From Hydra vulgaris (Eukaryota > Cnidaria > Hydrozoa > Anthoathecata > Hydridae): a stretch of DNA of 64,000 bases. The stretch lies in the NCBI RefSeq assembly GCF_038396675.1, contig NC_088922.1, positions 70,156,501 to 70,220,500 of the forward strand, in the 5' to 3' direction. This document shows, piece after piece, positions 26,935 to 39,059 of this stretch (position 1 is its first letter; every line of letters begins with the position of its first letter). The notes beneath the pieces were generated by a model, which saw nothing but the letters and a program-made list of their open reading frames with translations, searched no databases and had not been told where the DNA came from. Both the position numbers and the translations under genes were made by a program.

Positions 26935-29724
26935 TGGAAGTTACTGGAAGAGAAAAGATGAAGATTGTAGAGCAAGATAACGATTGACAGACGACTTAAA
27001 GGATTGCAAATTATATGAATCAGGAAAGCAAGATGAAGGAAGCGAATTCCAAAGAACTAATGTTCGAGGAAAAAAACTAGACTTAATTGAATGACTAGTA
27101 ACACGAGAATGAATTTTAGTAGATGGCACAAGAGACGCTAGCTCTTTAGAGCAGTGCCCATTATAGTATCTGTAGAAAAGAGAAATTATAGCAACATTAC
27201 GACGATGTGATAATGGTTGGAAGTTGGCTGCAAGAGCAGGTCCAACTATGTTTACAATACGTTTTTGCACCTTGTCTAAAAGAGAAAGAATATTATTAGA
27301 AGATCCGCTCCAGATATAGCAACAGTATTCCATACAAGGCCGGATTTGAGATTTATAGAGATAAAGATTAGAATTCGAAGTAAGAAAGTATTGAGTTCGA
27401 TAAAGAGATGCAACCTTAGCACATGCTAATTTTACAATGGATTTGATATATGGTTTCCAAGAAAGATTGGAAGTAAGAGTTAATCCTAGAAGATGAAGAG
27501 TAGATGACTCATCGAGAACATAAGCGTTCATAAATATAGGAAGATCTAAAATATTGCGGTAACGATTGGCTGAAAAAAATTTGGTTTTATCTAAATTAAA
27601 GTTTACCAGTCATTGTGAGCCCCATGTTGTAGCAGAAGTGAGATTTTTTTCAAGCTCAGATGCCATCTCCAAGAAATCAGAGAGTGTTGGCTTCTTATCA
27701 TGAGTGGTTGTGTCATCAGCAAACAATGCCACCTTAGACGTGTGAATATCTGGAAGATCGTTAATAAAAATTAAATAGTGTGTAGGGCCAAGGATTGAAG
27801 CTTGAGGAGCCCCTGAAGTTACACGATATGAAGAAGATTGCCGTCTATCGAGGAAAACTATACTACAATTGGAAAGGAAGGATTCAATTACCTTAAAGAT
27901 GTTACCAGATACACCGTAAGAAAAAAGCTTATGGAAAAGACCAGCATGCCAAACTTTATCAAAAGCTTTAGAAATTTCAAAAGCGATAGCCTTAACATCT
28001 CCACCTCTGTCTAATGCATAATAAAACCTAATGCTTATTACTGTTAGAAAATTAGCTGTAGATTGAGATCAAAATCCATATTGATGATCAGAAAGTAAGT
28101 TATTAGATTAAAAATGAGAGATTAAGTGTTTTTTAATTAAAGATTCAAAAACCTTGTTTGTGATAGGAAGTAGACTAATGGGACAGTAATTATATGAGTC
28201 AGATCGCTCTCCAGAATTTTTGAAAACTGGGATAACAGATGCTGCTTTTCAGCAGGCTGGAAAACAAGACTCCGATAGGCACTTGTTGAATTGTTTTGAA
28301 AGAAAAGGCGACATCCGCGGAACATTTCTGTAAGACTATAACAGGTATGTTGTCTGGACCACAAGCTGTAGAAGAGTCTAAGCAGGAAATCACTTTTGAT
28401 ACAGAAGCTGAAGTTATATGAATGTCAAGCAATGGATCAACCTGTTTGACGGCTATATCAGGTTAAACGCAATTAGTGGAATCAAGAGATGATATTGATG
28501 AAAAGTTCTTAGCAAACAATTCAGACTTTAGGTGAGGTGACAAAGTCTGAACCATACATGAGAGGTGGAATAACAGATTTGCCCTTATTATTGATACTGT
28601 TAAAAATTCTCCAGAAGTCGCGAGAGTCTAATTTTTGTGATATAATACGAGATTTTATGGGCTGAGAACAGCGAGCTTTGGCGTTAGACAAAACCTTTTT
28701 ACAATTGTTTCTGGCAATAGTAAACAGACATCCATTTTCTAGAGAATTGTTTCGCTGATAGATACGGAAGTAACGGTTTTGATTGGAAATTGCAGCAATG
28801 GGAGGAAATTGCGCAATGGGAGGAAAACCATTGAGAAATGTGAGGCTTGACCTGGAATCGTCGAGAGGGAATTAAAGGTTTCATGCCAGCCTAAATATAC
28901 GTAGCTATGTAAGAAGCACATTTATCAGCAGGAAGACAAAATATTTTTACCCAAGGGCCATCACGAAGAAAATTATGGAAAGAGCCCCAGCTTTAAGGTA
29001 GTTGTAAGAAGTACAATGATAGGGGGATTCTGATGATGAAGAAGAATGAGACAATGGTTTTAGAGTGATCAAATCGTGATCGGAAGCACATAAGGGTAAA
29101 TTGGAGAAACTAAACACTGACTATGATAAGAAACAAGACATAGGTTGAGTAGAGAAGGTAAATGATTAGGGTTGTAAGGAAAGCGAGTTAAAAAGTTGAC
29201 TATTTGAGTTAGAGATTGAGAAAAGCAAAAGTTGAGGGCCTTAACGCCAGCAGAGTCACTGACACTAGAGTCAAGCCATTCAGTGTGATGATTATTAAAG
29301 TCACTAACAACAACAATATTGGCTGATGGATAAAGAAAGAGGGCTCGGTCATCTTGATTAGAAATAACATCAAAAAGATGTTATTTCTGATTAAAGTTGA
29401 CCGAGCAGTCTTGAGATGAAGGAGAGCAATGTAGAACAAAGAGAAAGGTGATAGAGCGAAGTGGTGCTAAAAAAAAGCACTTAAAAGAATAGACTGTGGA
29501 TTCAAACCTAGTTTCCTGACAAATGAGTAAATTCTTATAAATGTAATTGCCCAGACCAACCATGTGACGATTGAAGTCATTACGAATTAAAGGAAGATAA
29601 CCATCAACACTACAATCACAATCTTTGCTTTACTAATTGAGCTGAAGTCAAATTAGTCTCACAAAGAGCAAGTAGGTCTTGTGAACTCTGTAAGAGATTA
29701 TGTATAAAAAGTTCTTCAGAACGT
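26932..29724 (-). mobile_element. LINE F, nearly full ORF2 (endonuclease and RT), inactive
   Basis: Starts RSEELFIHNLLQSSQDLLAL, CETNLTSA. The endonuclease continues as IVVVSDFNNHHTEWLDSSVS, DSAGVKALNFCFSQSL and TRFPYNPN (29330-29130). The linker includes DFWRIFNSINNKGKS (about 28580). RT reads STACGPDNIPVIVLQKCS (about 28350), SNYCPISLLPI, FADDTTTHDKKPTLS (about 27715-27690) and LHLLGLTLTSNLSWKPYIKS. The C-terminus is CYIWSGSSNNILSLLDKVQK through SLFYRYYNGHCSKELASLVP (27531-26941). The 3' UTR is very short. Many stops and frameshifts, including a hairpin insertion at 29343-29406. Related copies lie at 26386, 52139, 54448, 58440 and 61260; it belongs to the CR1/L2/Jockey assemblage. Confidence 0.85.
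29343..29406. repeat. Hairpin insertion in the LINE F endonuclease
   Basis: Arms of about 29 bp (29343-29371 and 29377-29406) with a few mismatches and a 5-nt loop. On the minus strand one arm encodes DVISNQDDRAL, which belongs in the endonuclease; the other is an inverted copy that breaks the preceding text. Confidence 0.8.
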
Positions 29725-30215
29725 TTTAATCTATGTCCACGAGTACAATTTGATTTGAAGAAATAATTTTCTTTAAATTCAACTTTATCGTAACCTTTAA
29801 AAATTTTATACGCTTGTATTATGTCGCCTCGTTGTCTTCTTTTAACAAGATTCTATTACAAACAAGTTGATCTTGATAGCATAATTTACTGATTGAATTA
29901 ATTTAGTGGCGCGATGCTCTATTCTTTCTAATATTGCAATATCTTGTTTTTGATAAGGAGCCCATACTGGTACAGCATACTCAAATATCGAATAAAAGAA
30001 AGATATAGAAACTTTAACAGTTTTGCATCAAATTGAATAAAAGAGTTCTTCATTATGCCTAAAAGGCAATTTTCTTTGCTTGCACTCCATAATACCTGAT
30101 TTTTTCACTTCAAGTTATCTGAAAAAATTACTTTAAGGTCCCTTTCTGAATCTGTTTTATTGAGTTTACAACCATTTATATAAATTAGACATTGCTTTAA
30201 ATTGCTCAAATGTTA

Positions 30216-31845
30216 ACGACTCTAAAATTACAAATAGAAGGATATAATAAAAATTAAAAATATTTGCAATTTTATTTAATCAAAATATAAAGCATAACCT
30301 CACCAATTGCACAGGATAAAGAGCATGCTTAAAACATTAAAAAAAAAATTAGAGTAAATTAAAATGGGTTAAACTTGTGAAAAATGTAATTTTAATAAAA
30401 ATATGAGTAATATGCAAACAGTTTTAAAATGTCATATTTATATTAAATAATTCTTTCACCTATTGCACATATTTCTCCATACAAAATATATAAAATTTAA
30501 AACACAGCCTTACCAGTTATGCTTCTACCAGACACTAAAGACAAAAAATATAACTCAGAATAATCGATAAAATAATATCTACATATAAATAAATATATGA
30601 TTATAATTTTTTTACATATTTCCCTCATATCCTCCATAAAGTTGTCTAAAGTAAGAAAAAAGATAACTGAAGCTAAAACTAAGTAAAAGTAAACTAAAAA
30701 TAACTATAAACTAAACCAAAACTATAAACTAAAATAAACTTTAAATCTTAATATCTGTATCTCACAAGACAAAGGTCGGTTGTCCAGTTTTTTGTGAAAA
30801 TGAGTTATGTATGAAACCTTTTTAGATTTTTCAGTATCTACAGAGGTATAAAGACTATAGTCCTATGACGATATAAAACAAAGTTGGGTCAATATAAAAG
30901 GCCTGGTGTCCCCACAATTTTCAAAGGAAAAATGCTTGTTATCCAGAAATGAATTTTCACTTTTTTATTTAACTTTTTATTTATTTTTTGTCAAAATTAT
31001 ATTTCATGTGCCTTTAGACAATTTAAATAAAACACAAAAAAAATTAACATAAATTTAACCATCAAGAATCAGCCAAAAAAGACTAATTATTTTACTATTT
31101 CCTCTCTCCTGGACTCTTTAAAACATTACAACTGACCTTTGACTTCTGAGGCACAAATATAAATGCTTCATTTATTAAACTATACTAACCATATAATTTA
31201 TACTTAGTTTTTGTTCCAACTCTCCTAGAAGAAAAAATAAAATAAAGCTAACGTACTTGAAGTTTTAAAATTCTATTTATAGTAAATAAATAAATAAATT
31301 TCTATTAACAAATACTTATAGCAAAAACATTGACTTATTTCACCCTTCAATTCTGTGTCTAAACAATAAAAGCACTTAAATGTATTGACGTTAAAATATC
31401 TACGTAATTTTTTAAAAATAGTTTCACTTTACTAATGTACCTAATACCTTAATTAGCTCTTTCTTGATTAACTAAAGAAAATAAATCCTAATTAAAATGA
31501 TATAAATCTTTCTCACTAAGAACTTTAAATTTCTTCTCTTTATTATTGACAATATAATTTTAAGTACGACCTAGGTTCTTGGGCTTATTGTATAAAATTA
31601 TTAAAACCTACTGTTTTACTTTAAAGTCAACAACAAAATTTTAAAAAACATTTTAGTTACTGGTAAAAAGTAAAAATCCTTTTAAACATACTACCTCTCT
31701 CTTCATTGTTGTCAACTAAACAGAAAAACAAATATATAATTGATAGTAAATTTTCACTTTGGTTGTAGGTTATTAAGTAGATTAAATAGATCTTTGATCT
31801 ATTTAATCTGCTCTAACTGTCTACAACCTTTTCAATAAACTATAA
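30216..31845. other. AT-rich gap, no gene
   Basis: No coding region or element structure was recognised. A 32-33 bp imperfect inverted repeat with a 3-nt loop lies at 31761-31828, next to the Helitron fragment. AACTAAA-type words are repeated at about 30670-30740. Confidence 0.5.
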
Positions 31846-33260
31846 TTATTTTCTACAACCTGCTATTCTACAACTATTTTCTACATAAGTTGATGGAAAA
31901 ATTTCAACACGCCCTGGTCTAACATTATGATCATTTCCAAGGTTGTTTACATGTTCCTGTAATGCATCATACTGTTCGCTTCTCAGTTTTTTTTGGTTAT
32001 TTCTGATGAAAACAAGGCGCTGGCCTTCAATTTTAGCATACGCATCAACAGCATATTGCTGAAACAGTTTTTGCCATAAGAGTAAAGAAAAAAATTGTCT
32101 AACTGAGAGTTTATATTTGTAATACTGAGATAATGTAACATGATTTTTAACCAATGTAGCACCTTCAGGGCTGTGAACCAATTGATTATGCCAATCAGCA
32201 TCACCACTTGGAAAAAATAGAGGATAAACCATAGGATCTAAGTTGGCAGACATACTTGATATAGTTTTAAGAGGATGACCTCTTAGGTAAATAACAACTT
32301 CCCTGGACGCAGGTGGTGTACCATCTTCACCAACAAATACAAATACAACTCTTGCCCTTCAAGTAAAAACATTTTTACAACTGACACTGAGCAACCTTCT
32401 AGAGCTTCTCAACGAATTTTTTCATCTTCCACTTCCGCCATGTTTTTAAATGCAAGACGAAATGGGTTCTCTTCACTAATAATTGTTTGCAATCGAAACA
32501 TTAAATTATTTAAGCAAAGATTATTACCACGTTGTTGCATTCTAAAATTTACTGCTGCAAGTGGATCATAGATGTATAGTTGACAATATGTCGGCGGAAC
32601 ATCTTGATTTGGCTTAATATTACCTATACGATGAAAAACTTGACCACAAATTCTAAAACATGGCGGCTCATTATTTACGGGTTGAACTACATTAGCTTTA
32701 AATGAAGCAAAAGAAAGACAAGCATTATAATTTCTAATATACTTTAAAAAATTCAGATTGGTATTTCTATTTGCATAGTTTCCTTTAAATAAATCTTCTA
32801 AATCTTCTAGAAATGATGAAGGTTGCGACAAAACTACCTTTCCATTATGGCAACATAAAAAATGTGTTTCATCAGGAAATTTCTTAGCACCACAATGCTG
32901 ACAAATATAATCCATTTCTCCTAAATAATTATAATCTGGAATAGTATTACTTCTTGCTATACAATGGATTCTTTTGTATCCAGCAGCAATTCTAGCATTT
33001 TGTCGATTATTAATTTCATCTCGCCTAAGTCTATTTCTTTCATTTCTGCAACGATTATTTTCAACTCGCCTGACCAAGCTCTCTTCATTTGGATTTGAAT
33101 TATTTGCCGCTTGCCGAGCAGTATTTCTAGCATTTTGTCAATTATTAATTTCATCTCGCCTTAGCGTATCTCTTTCATTTCTGCAACGATTAACTTGTCT
33201 ATTAACATTTCCACTTTCTAAACTAATATCTGCTTCTAGCCTAATATCATCCACTTAAAC
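31846..33260 (-). pseudogene. Helitron Rep/helicase N-terminal fragment
   Basis: The upstream block (33077-32409, 222 codons) has a charged Arg/Asn-rich start (NRCRNERNRLRRDEINNRQ), a zinc-finger-like YICQHCGAKKFPDE...LCCHNGKVVL, then PPCFRICGQVFHRIG and YCQLYIYDPLAAVNFRM. After a break, 32253-31846 gives NLDPMVYPLFFPSGDADWHN, VTLSQYYKYKLSVRQ, LFQQYAVDAYAKIEGQRLVF and IRNNQKKLRSEQYDAL, the Helitron-like N-terminal domain. It ends at GRVEIFPSTYVENS, just before the expected HUH nuclease motifs; the Rep catalytic centre and helicase are absent. Breaks include an in-frame stop near 32408 and one in the upstream repeat unit. Confidence 0.85.
32991..33192. repeat. 135-bp-period duplication in the Helitron N-terminus
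   Basis: TCTAGCATTTTGTCGATTAT... at 32991 recurs at 33126 for about 65 bp. The period of 135 bp equals 45 codons, so the Arg-rich NRCRNERN.LRRDEINN segment is doubled in frame. Confidence 0.85.
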
Positions 33261-35108
33261 CTCACTTTCAATTGAAAGTAATAATAAAAAATCTTAAACG
33301 AATCCTGAAGATTGCGATCCTATATAATATTTTTTCTACTCTAAATAGCACACACAAATTTTTACATATAACAGACTGTCATTTAAAATAAATTATACAA
33401 TAATCTTATGGCTTTAAAAAAAAATATATATCAGCTAGGAGTCGTTTGAAAAAAAATTAGCTTAGCAAATAATAATCATAAAAATTATTAAAAACATGCA
33501 ATTCTAGTAATAAACATACTGCTAACAAAGAAAAATTAAAAAAAAAAACGTTGTAAACCCTTTATTGAAAACTTAAATATTATTTCTTCAAAAAAATTAT
33601 TAGTAAACGTTTTTAAAAAATTCACAAAACTTTACAATATTTTGTTCTTCTATACCACATAAATACATCATCTGATAAATCTAAAATAAAAAATGTGACG
33701 AATAAGTAAATAAATAAGAAAAACATTACATACAAAAATTGAAAATTAATATACCTTATTGAGAAAAGCTGTTGTGATTTACCAGAGTAGTAGTTGTAAA
33801 ATATTACTATTCCATGTTAGCTTTTACAAAATAATATATGCTGGAATATCATGATTCCAAAATATTTTTAGCAAAATCGTGTAGTAAACAGCGCTAAAGA
33901 CAAAAAATCAAATTGAGATAAAATAAATTATATATATGGCAAAATAAATTATATATTTGGCAAAATAATTTGTATTGGCTTTTAGTGAATGATTAAAAGC
34001 AGTGATTTTTAATAAAATGACCAATTTACCATTTTTAACAATAGACACCAACATGAAGATAAGCCAAATGTCTATCAACTCAAAAGATAACAAAAAAACA
34101 TCACAGCAACAACACACAATAGCACACACCATAAGGTTATATAATATGTATATAACATAACTTAAGTAAGATAACATTCATATATAACAGAACAAAAGTA
34201 ACAACATTACGCAAAATGTTATCAAAATAGATTATTATGTATCTTTAGAATAATTAATAATAAAGGATTGAAAATAGCTAGACCTAAAGCAGTAACAGTT
34301 TGACACTAAACACTATCGTGTAACCCTCCGTTATAAGTACATCACTTGGCTGGCAAAGTTAACAAAAGCTTGCTCATGCTCTAAACGTTTACAAAGTCCC
34401 AGCACATTGAAAACACGGAAACAACATAATATAAACATATGTACCAACTATAAACACAATAAATGTGTTTAAATATGTATATAAGGTTAAATATATACCT
34501 TATATACATATTTAAACACATTTAAAAAAAAATTATATAACACATATTAACACATACACAAACAATAAAAAACACTTTACATTATTATAAAAACACATTG
34601 ATAAAACAACTATAAAACACTTATTACCACATACACAAACGTATTAAAAAAGCATATATACAAAACAATAAACGTGTGCAAACAAAAATTTAAAAAATGA
34701 CGCGAGAAAATTTAAAAAGATTCAAAGTAAACAAAATATATATTTGCAAACAATACTCTTTACCTTCTTTTTTTTTCATAAAAACTGTAACCCTCATAAC
34801 AAAATTTAACCTTTACATACAATAACATGTACCATGCCATGTCAGTGTTGGCACAAAATTTTAATTTATTTTTCTAAATTAAAAAAAAAAAAAAATAGTT
34901 AATAGCATCACAGAAATTTTAAAGTAGTAATAACCATTTTATGGAAATAGCATTATTATAACTTTAAATAACATCCATACCCTTATTTTCCTTCTAAAAA
35001 ATAAAAATAAAACTGCTAAAAGAAAAACTAAAACAAACATAAGATAAACGATATAAAAAATTAAAATCCTTTCTACTTTAAATCCTTTCTACTTTATCTA
35101 ATAAAAAT
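33261..35108. other. AT-rich gap, no gene
   Basis: No coding exon supported. It could hold the 5' end of the Helitron, but the terminus could not be placed. ATATGGCAAAATAAATTATAT-like units repeat at 33925-33970. The 34461-34523 hairpin is listed separately. Confidence 0.5.
34461..34523. repeat. 27-bp perfect hairpin
   Basis: AAATGTGTTTAAATATGTAT (34461 onward, 27 bp) is perfectly inverted at 34497-34523; loop of 9 nt. Confidence 0.9.
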
Positions 35109-37243
35109 TTAAGGTGGTTTACCAGGAAATAAAGTTTATATTTTTCAAATTTTCAAATTTAGATTGTTTTAAGATAATTAATTATCCCTGAATTCATTTC
35201 TGAAATCTGTTTTTCAGAAAAAAAAACACAAGAGATTTATTTTAAGATTTAAACGAGGTGGTTAAAATAATTTTCCATAGCAACAATTTCCCCTATCAAC
35301 ACACTTTTCTTTCTTGATTTGGACTAATTTTTGTATACTTGGCATACTTTTCAAAAAATTGAATTTTAGTATGATGGTTAAGTCTGTTCTATACCGTAGA
35401 TTAAAAAAAAAAAACTACATTTACTTTCAGTGTTATATAAGAGATGAATAAATGACAAAACTTGATATTTATGTTTACCTTTACTAATGAAGTTGTTTAT
35501 GGATTTTAGTTCTTTTATTATTTAAATATAGCTAATATAAAAAGCAATGGGAAATAAAAAAAATTATTTAAGAAAAGTGAAGAGGACTGGGAACAAGTTC
35601 CAAAAAACAAGTAAAACCAAAATAGTAACAACAACTTTACTAGAAAAATCATGTAGTGCTAAAAAGCTGAGCAAATTTAAATTGAATGAAAAACAGTGTT
35701 CGGATGATTTTAATTTAATTATATATTTTCCTATTCACAAAGAAATATTAGTGCAAGTAGGTAGCTGCCCAGATTGTCAAAATGGAGTAACCATATAAAA
35801 TGATGATTCAAAGAGAATGGGATTTTCACACAGTTTGAAAATCAAATGCACATCATGTTCATATGAATGGTGCACTTTTACTAGTAATACTGCGGACAAA
35901 AGCACGCAAAGTAAAGGCAGGAGTGCATTTGATATCAACTTAAGAATGATTATTGCTTTTTGTGAGATTGGTCAAGGGCATGAACCTATAAGTTGTTTCG
36001 CTTATATTACAAATATGAGTTGCATGAATGTAAATGCTTTTCAACATAATCATAAATTGATTCAAGCTGCTAATGATTCTGCCGCTAAAGATTGTATGAA
36101 GTTTGCTGCAAATGAAATTAAAGCAAATGCTGTTGAAAAATCCACTACCGGTGTTCCATTAACCCAGGTTTCTCTTGATGGTACTTGGCAGAAACAAGGA
36201 CATTCTTCTCTTAATGGTGTAGTTACTGCTATGAGTAGCGGTCGATGTGTTGATGCAGATGTATTAAGCAAGTATTGCAGAGGGTGTCAAATTTGGTTCA
36301 ACAGAAAACAACATTCTAAATATGAAAACTAAAAAACAAATCACAATTGTTCTTTAAACCACACAAACTTGTCAGGGGCAATGGAAAGGATTGGTGCACT
36401 TAATATCTTTCAACGCTTTTGGAATTGTATGAACTCATATATAAGTACTATCTTGGAGATGGGGACTCCTCTTCTTTTAATTATGTAGTAGCAAGTGATC
36501 CTTACGCTGAGTATGATATCAAACCAGAAAAGTTAGAGTACGTTGGAAACATTCAGAAAAGAATTGGAACCCGTCTCTGTAATTGTCGTAAAGAGAAACA
36601 TGGAGGGCTAAAGTTAACTGGAAAAAATAATCTGACAGAAAGGGCAGTGAATATCATCCAGAACTATTTTGGAATGGCTATTCGCCAAACCGCTAAAACT
36701 TGCAAATTAAATGATACACAAAAGATATACCAAATGAAAAAGAACATTAGAGCAGTACTTTTTCACTGTACTAATTTCAACAGTCAATCACAACGCCATG
36801 TTTTATGTCCTGTAGGACCTGAAAGTTGGTGTAAGTGGAAAAAATCAGAAGTTGACCAGGGAAATGACAATTATAAACCAAAAGTTAATCTACCTATATG
36901 GGTTCATGATATTATATTAAGTGATTTCAATGATTTAAGTGATGACCAATTATTGAAAAAGTGTGTTCATGGAGAAACACAAAATTGCAATGAAGGGATC
37001 AATAATGTAATTTGGTCTAGGTGTCCCAAAAATGTGTTTGTGAAGAAAGCTACCCTTGAAATTGGAGTGAATTCAGCTATATTGAGTTTTAATGAAGAAA
37101 AATCTGGCCTTAAACGCGTTTTTGAGTATCTAAATATACCACACAGTGGTAAGACTGTAACCGGTTCATTGAAAAAGGACAAGCATCGTGTTAGTAATAT
37201 GGAGAGAAAAGAAAAAACCTTTATTAAAAAAAGAAGCATTTAA
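35109..37243 (+). mobile_element. Kolobok DNA transposon 2, right end not found
   Basis: The left end TTAAGGTGGTTTACCAGGAA at 35109 begins with TTAA and shares TTAAGGTGGT with Kolobok 1 but then diverges. The transposase on the plus strand starts 438 bp further in. No matching CCACCTTAA end was seen between 37243 and 39000, so the 3' end is decayed or lost. Confidence 0.75.
35547..37243 (+). pseudogene. Kolobok transposase 2
   Basis: MGNKKNYLRKVKRTGNKFQK opens a basic N-terminus. VGSCPDCQN and KIKCTSCSYEWC form the zinc-binding region; an in-frame TAA at 35796 lies between them. VSLDGTWQKQGHSSLNGVVT is the first catalytic block. After a stop (36330) and a frame change, LGDGDSSSFNYVVA, GNIQKRIGTRLC, LKLTGKNNLTERAVNIIQNY, CPVGPESWCKWKK and CVHGETQNCNEGINNVIWSR follow to 37243. 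Compared with Kolobok 1 the same motifs appear in the same order but with much substitution, so they are different families. About three breaks in 1.7 kb. Confidence 0.88.
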
Positions 37244-38972
37244 GGGGATTATCTAAGGCTGGTTTGATAAAGAACAAGAACTTGAAGCTAAAAAATCGTA
37301 TGCTTCTGAAAATTTTTTATCTGACTGTTTTTTATCTTTATATTTTTAGAATGCTGTTTTCTCAATATGTCATTTTTTGCTATTTACCTTTACGTGGAAT
37401 AAGATATTTCCAGATCGGTTTAAGATATAGAGCTGAAATTTTCAGCTTTTGCATTTATAACTTAGATCTGGAGACTGAACTAAAATCAAGACATAAGGTG
37501 CTCTATTTACAGTGTTATTACTCATTGTTCATGATTTTTTCATGTAGACCCCCTGAAAAGTGGTATAAGTTATAGCAAATTTTAATAATTGGCCTTTCTA
37601 CTTGTGCAATGAACTTCATTTTAGTTCAGGAACTAGATAATATAAGCAAGATTATTTGTGCAAAATTTCGAAAGAAAAAGATAATTTATCTTTGAGTTTT
37701 CTTGTTTCATCCATGTGTACAGTTTAATGCCTTTTTCGGCTAAAATTTGATGTTTTTTATATAAAATTTCAGAAATTCAAATTTTTTTTCATAACTAGTA
37801 ACTAAATTTCGCTATTGGAACTATTTATAATAAATTCTAATAGGAAAAAAGTTATAACTCGCTTCAGAGATCTTTCTCCAATGACCGCGTGCATTTGGAG
37901 AACACGCTCTTTCAAAGCCTAGTAACTAATGAAACGAAGTTAAACATTAAACGTTACACGTTTTCTGTAGCAATTATATTAAGATAATGAATAAAAATGA
38001 GTTTTTTATTTATCAATTATAACTTATCAATCAATGAACCAATCAATATATTTTTTAAATATTTAGTATTACATTTCAACGTTGTTTACAAATAGTAGAA
38101 ACTACTAACATTAAGTAAACACCTAATGACAATGATTAAAATAGTAATGGTAATAATTATAAAAATAATATTTATAATAATAAAAATAAATGATAATAAT
38201 AATAATAATAATAATAACAATAACATGTTATTTCAACAATATAAATAATAATAATATAGTAACTATATCAATTTAAATAAATCGGTATAACTTTCCATAC
38301 AACAATCGTTTAAACAAATGTTACAGTTACAAACAGTAATAACGACTAATGCTAAAAAAAATTATAAAGATTTAGTATATATATTAATCATAGTTCTTAT
38401 AATATGGTAACCAAAATATATTGCAAATAATATTACTAAATAAATAAATAAAATATAAACAGAAAAATACTGAGAAAATCAAAACAAAAGTTACAACAAA
38501 CATTACAAAGAAAACAAAAAATCAAGTTAAGTTCTTTTGGCAAAAAACAAAACAAAAAAAAACAAAAACAACATAAAACTAAAAAAAATAAATAAAGAAA
38601 AAAATAATACACGTTAGAATAAAACATATATAACAAATGGCTGAAATAAAAATAAAAACAAATAATATATAACTGTATAAAAAATTATATATCACTATTT
38701 AAAAATAAATAATAACTAAAAAAATAAAACAATAAATGACCAACAAAAAGTAAGTAAAACTTTATACGCTAAAAAACTTAAAAAAATCATTACTACAAGA
38801 CCGCATATCAGCATAAGTAAAATTTAACTCATAAATAAAGAATCCTAAAAGTATATGAAAGCAAACTAAAGAAATATTTAAAATAAAACTAAAGAAAAGT
38901 TAAAACTAAAAAAAATTAAAACTAAAAAAATTGAATTAAAAAAAAAAACTAAAACTAAAAAAAACTAAAAAA
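37244..38972. other. AT-rich gap with simple repeats
   Basis: No supported gene; the 103-codon frame at 37264-37575 has no motif and may be Kolobok 2 tail sequence. An (AAT)n run lies at about 38190-38216, after a TCAATCAATGAACCAATC head. (AAAACTAAAA)-type minisatellite units lie at about 38880-38975. Confidence 0.45.
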
Positions 38973-39023
38973 AAACTATGAAAAAATGAAAAAAGCAGTC
39001 CTTTTTTCATTTTTTCATAGTTT
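38973..39023. repeat. 23-bp perfect hairpin
   Basis: AAACTATGAAAAAATGAAAA (38973-38995) is perfectly inverted at 39001-39023; 5-nt loop. It lies at the border between the AAAACTAAAA minisatellite and LINE G. Confidence 0.9.
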
Positions 39024-39059
39024 CAAGAGGTCCTTTTTTCTATTAATTTGTATAGTTGT

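Larger units (their letters stand above)
26215..30215 (-). mobile_element. LINE E, C-terminal RT region, split by LINE F
   Basis: The upstream half (30215-29725) reads LIYINGCKLNKTDSERDLKV, FSDNLK and ENCLLGIMKNSFIQFDAKLL, then KRRQRGDIIQAYKIFKGYDK, KSNCTRGHRLK: the thumb and C-terminus of a CR1/Rex1-like LINE. The reading is cut at 29724. The expected continuation reappears at about 26385-26277 as CELMNRKVVEANSVNSFKGR-LD-stop, after LINE F-family sequence. LINE E therefore was the older insertion and LINE F landed inside it. Several stops are present in both halves. Confidence 0.75.

Noticed and set aside
36062-37239. Minus-strand frames opposite Kolobok 2
   Set aside because: Shadows of the plus-strand transposase.
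37244-38972. Right terminus of Kolobok 2
   Set aside because: No CCACCTTAA-type end was found; the nearest similar end at about 45442 is too far away and has a different inner sequence.
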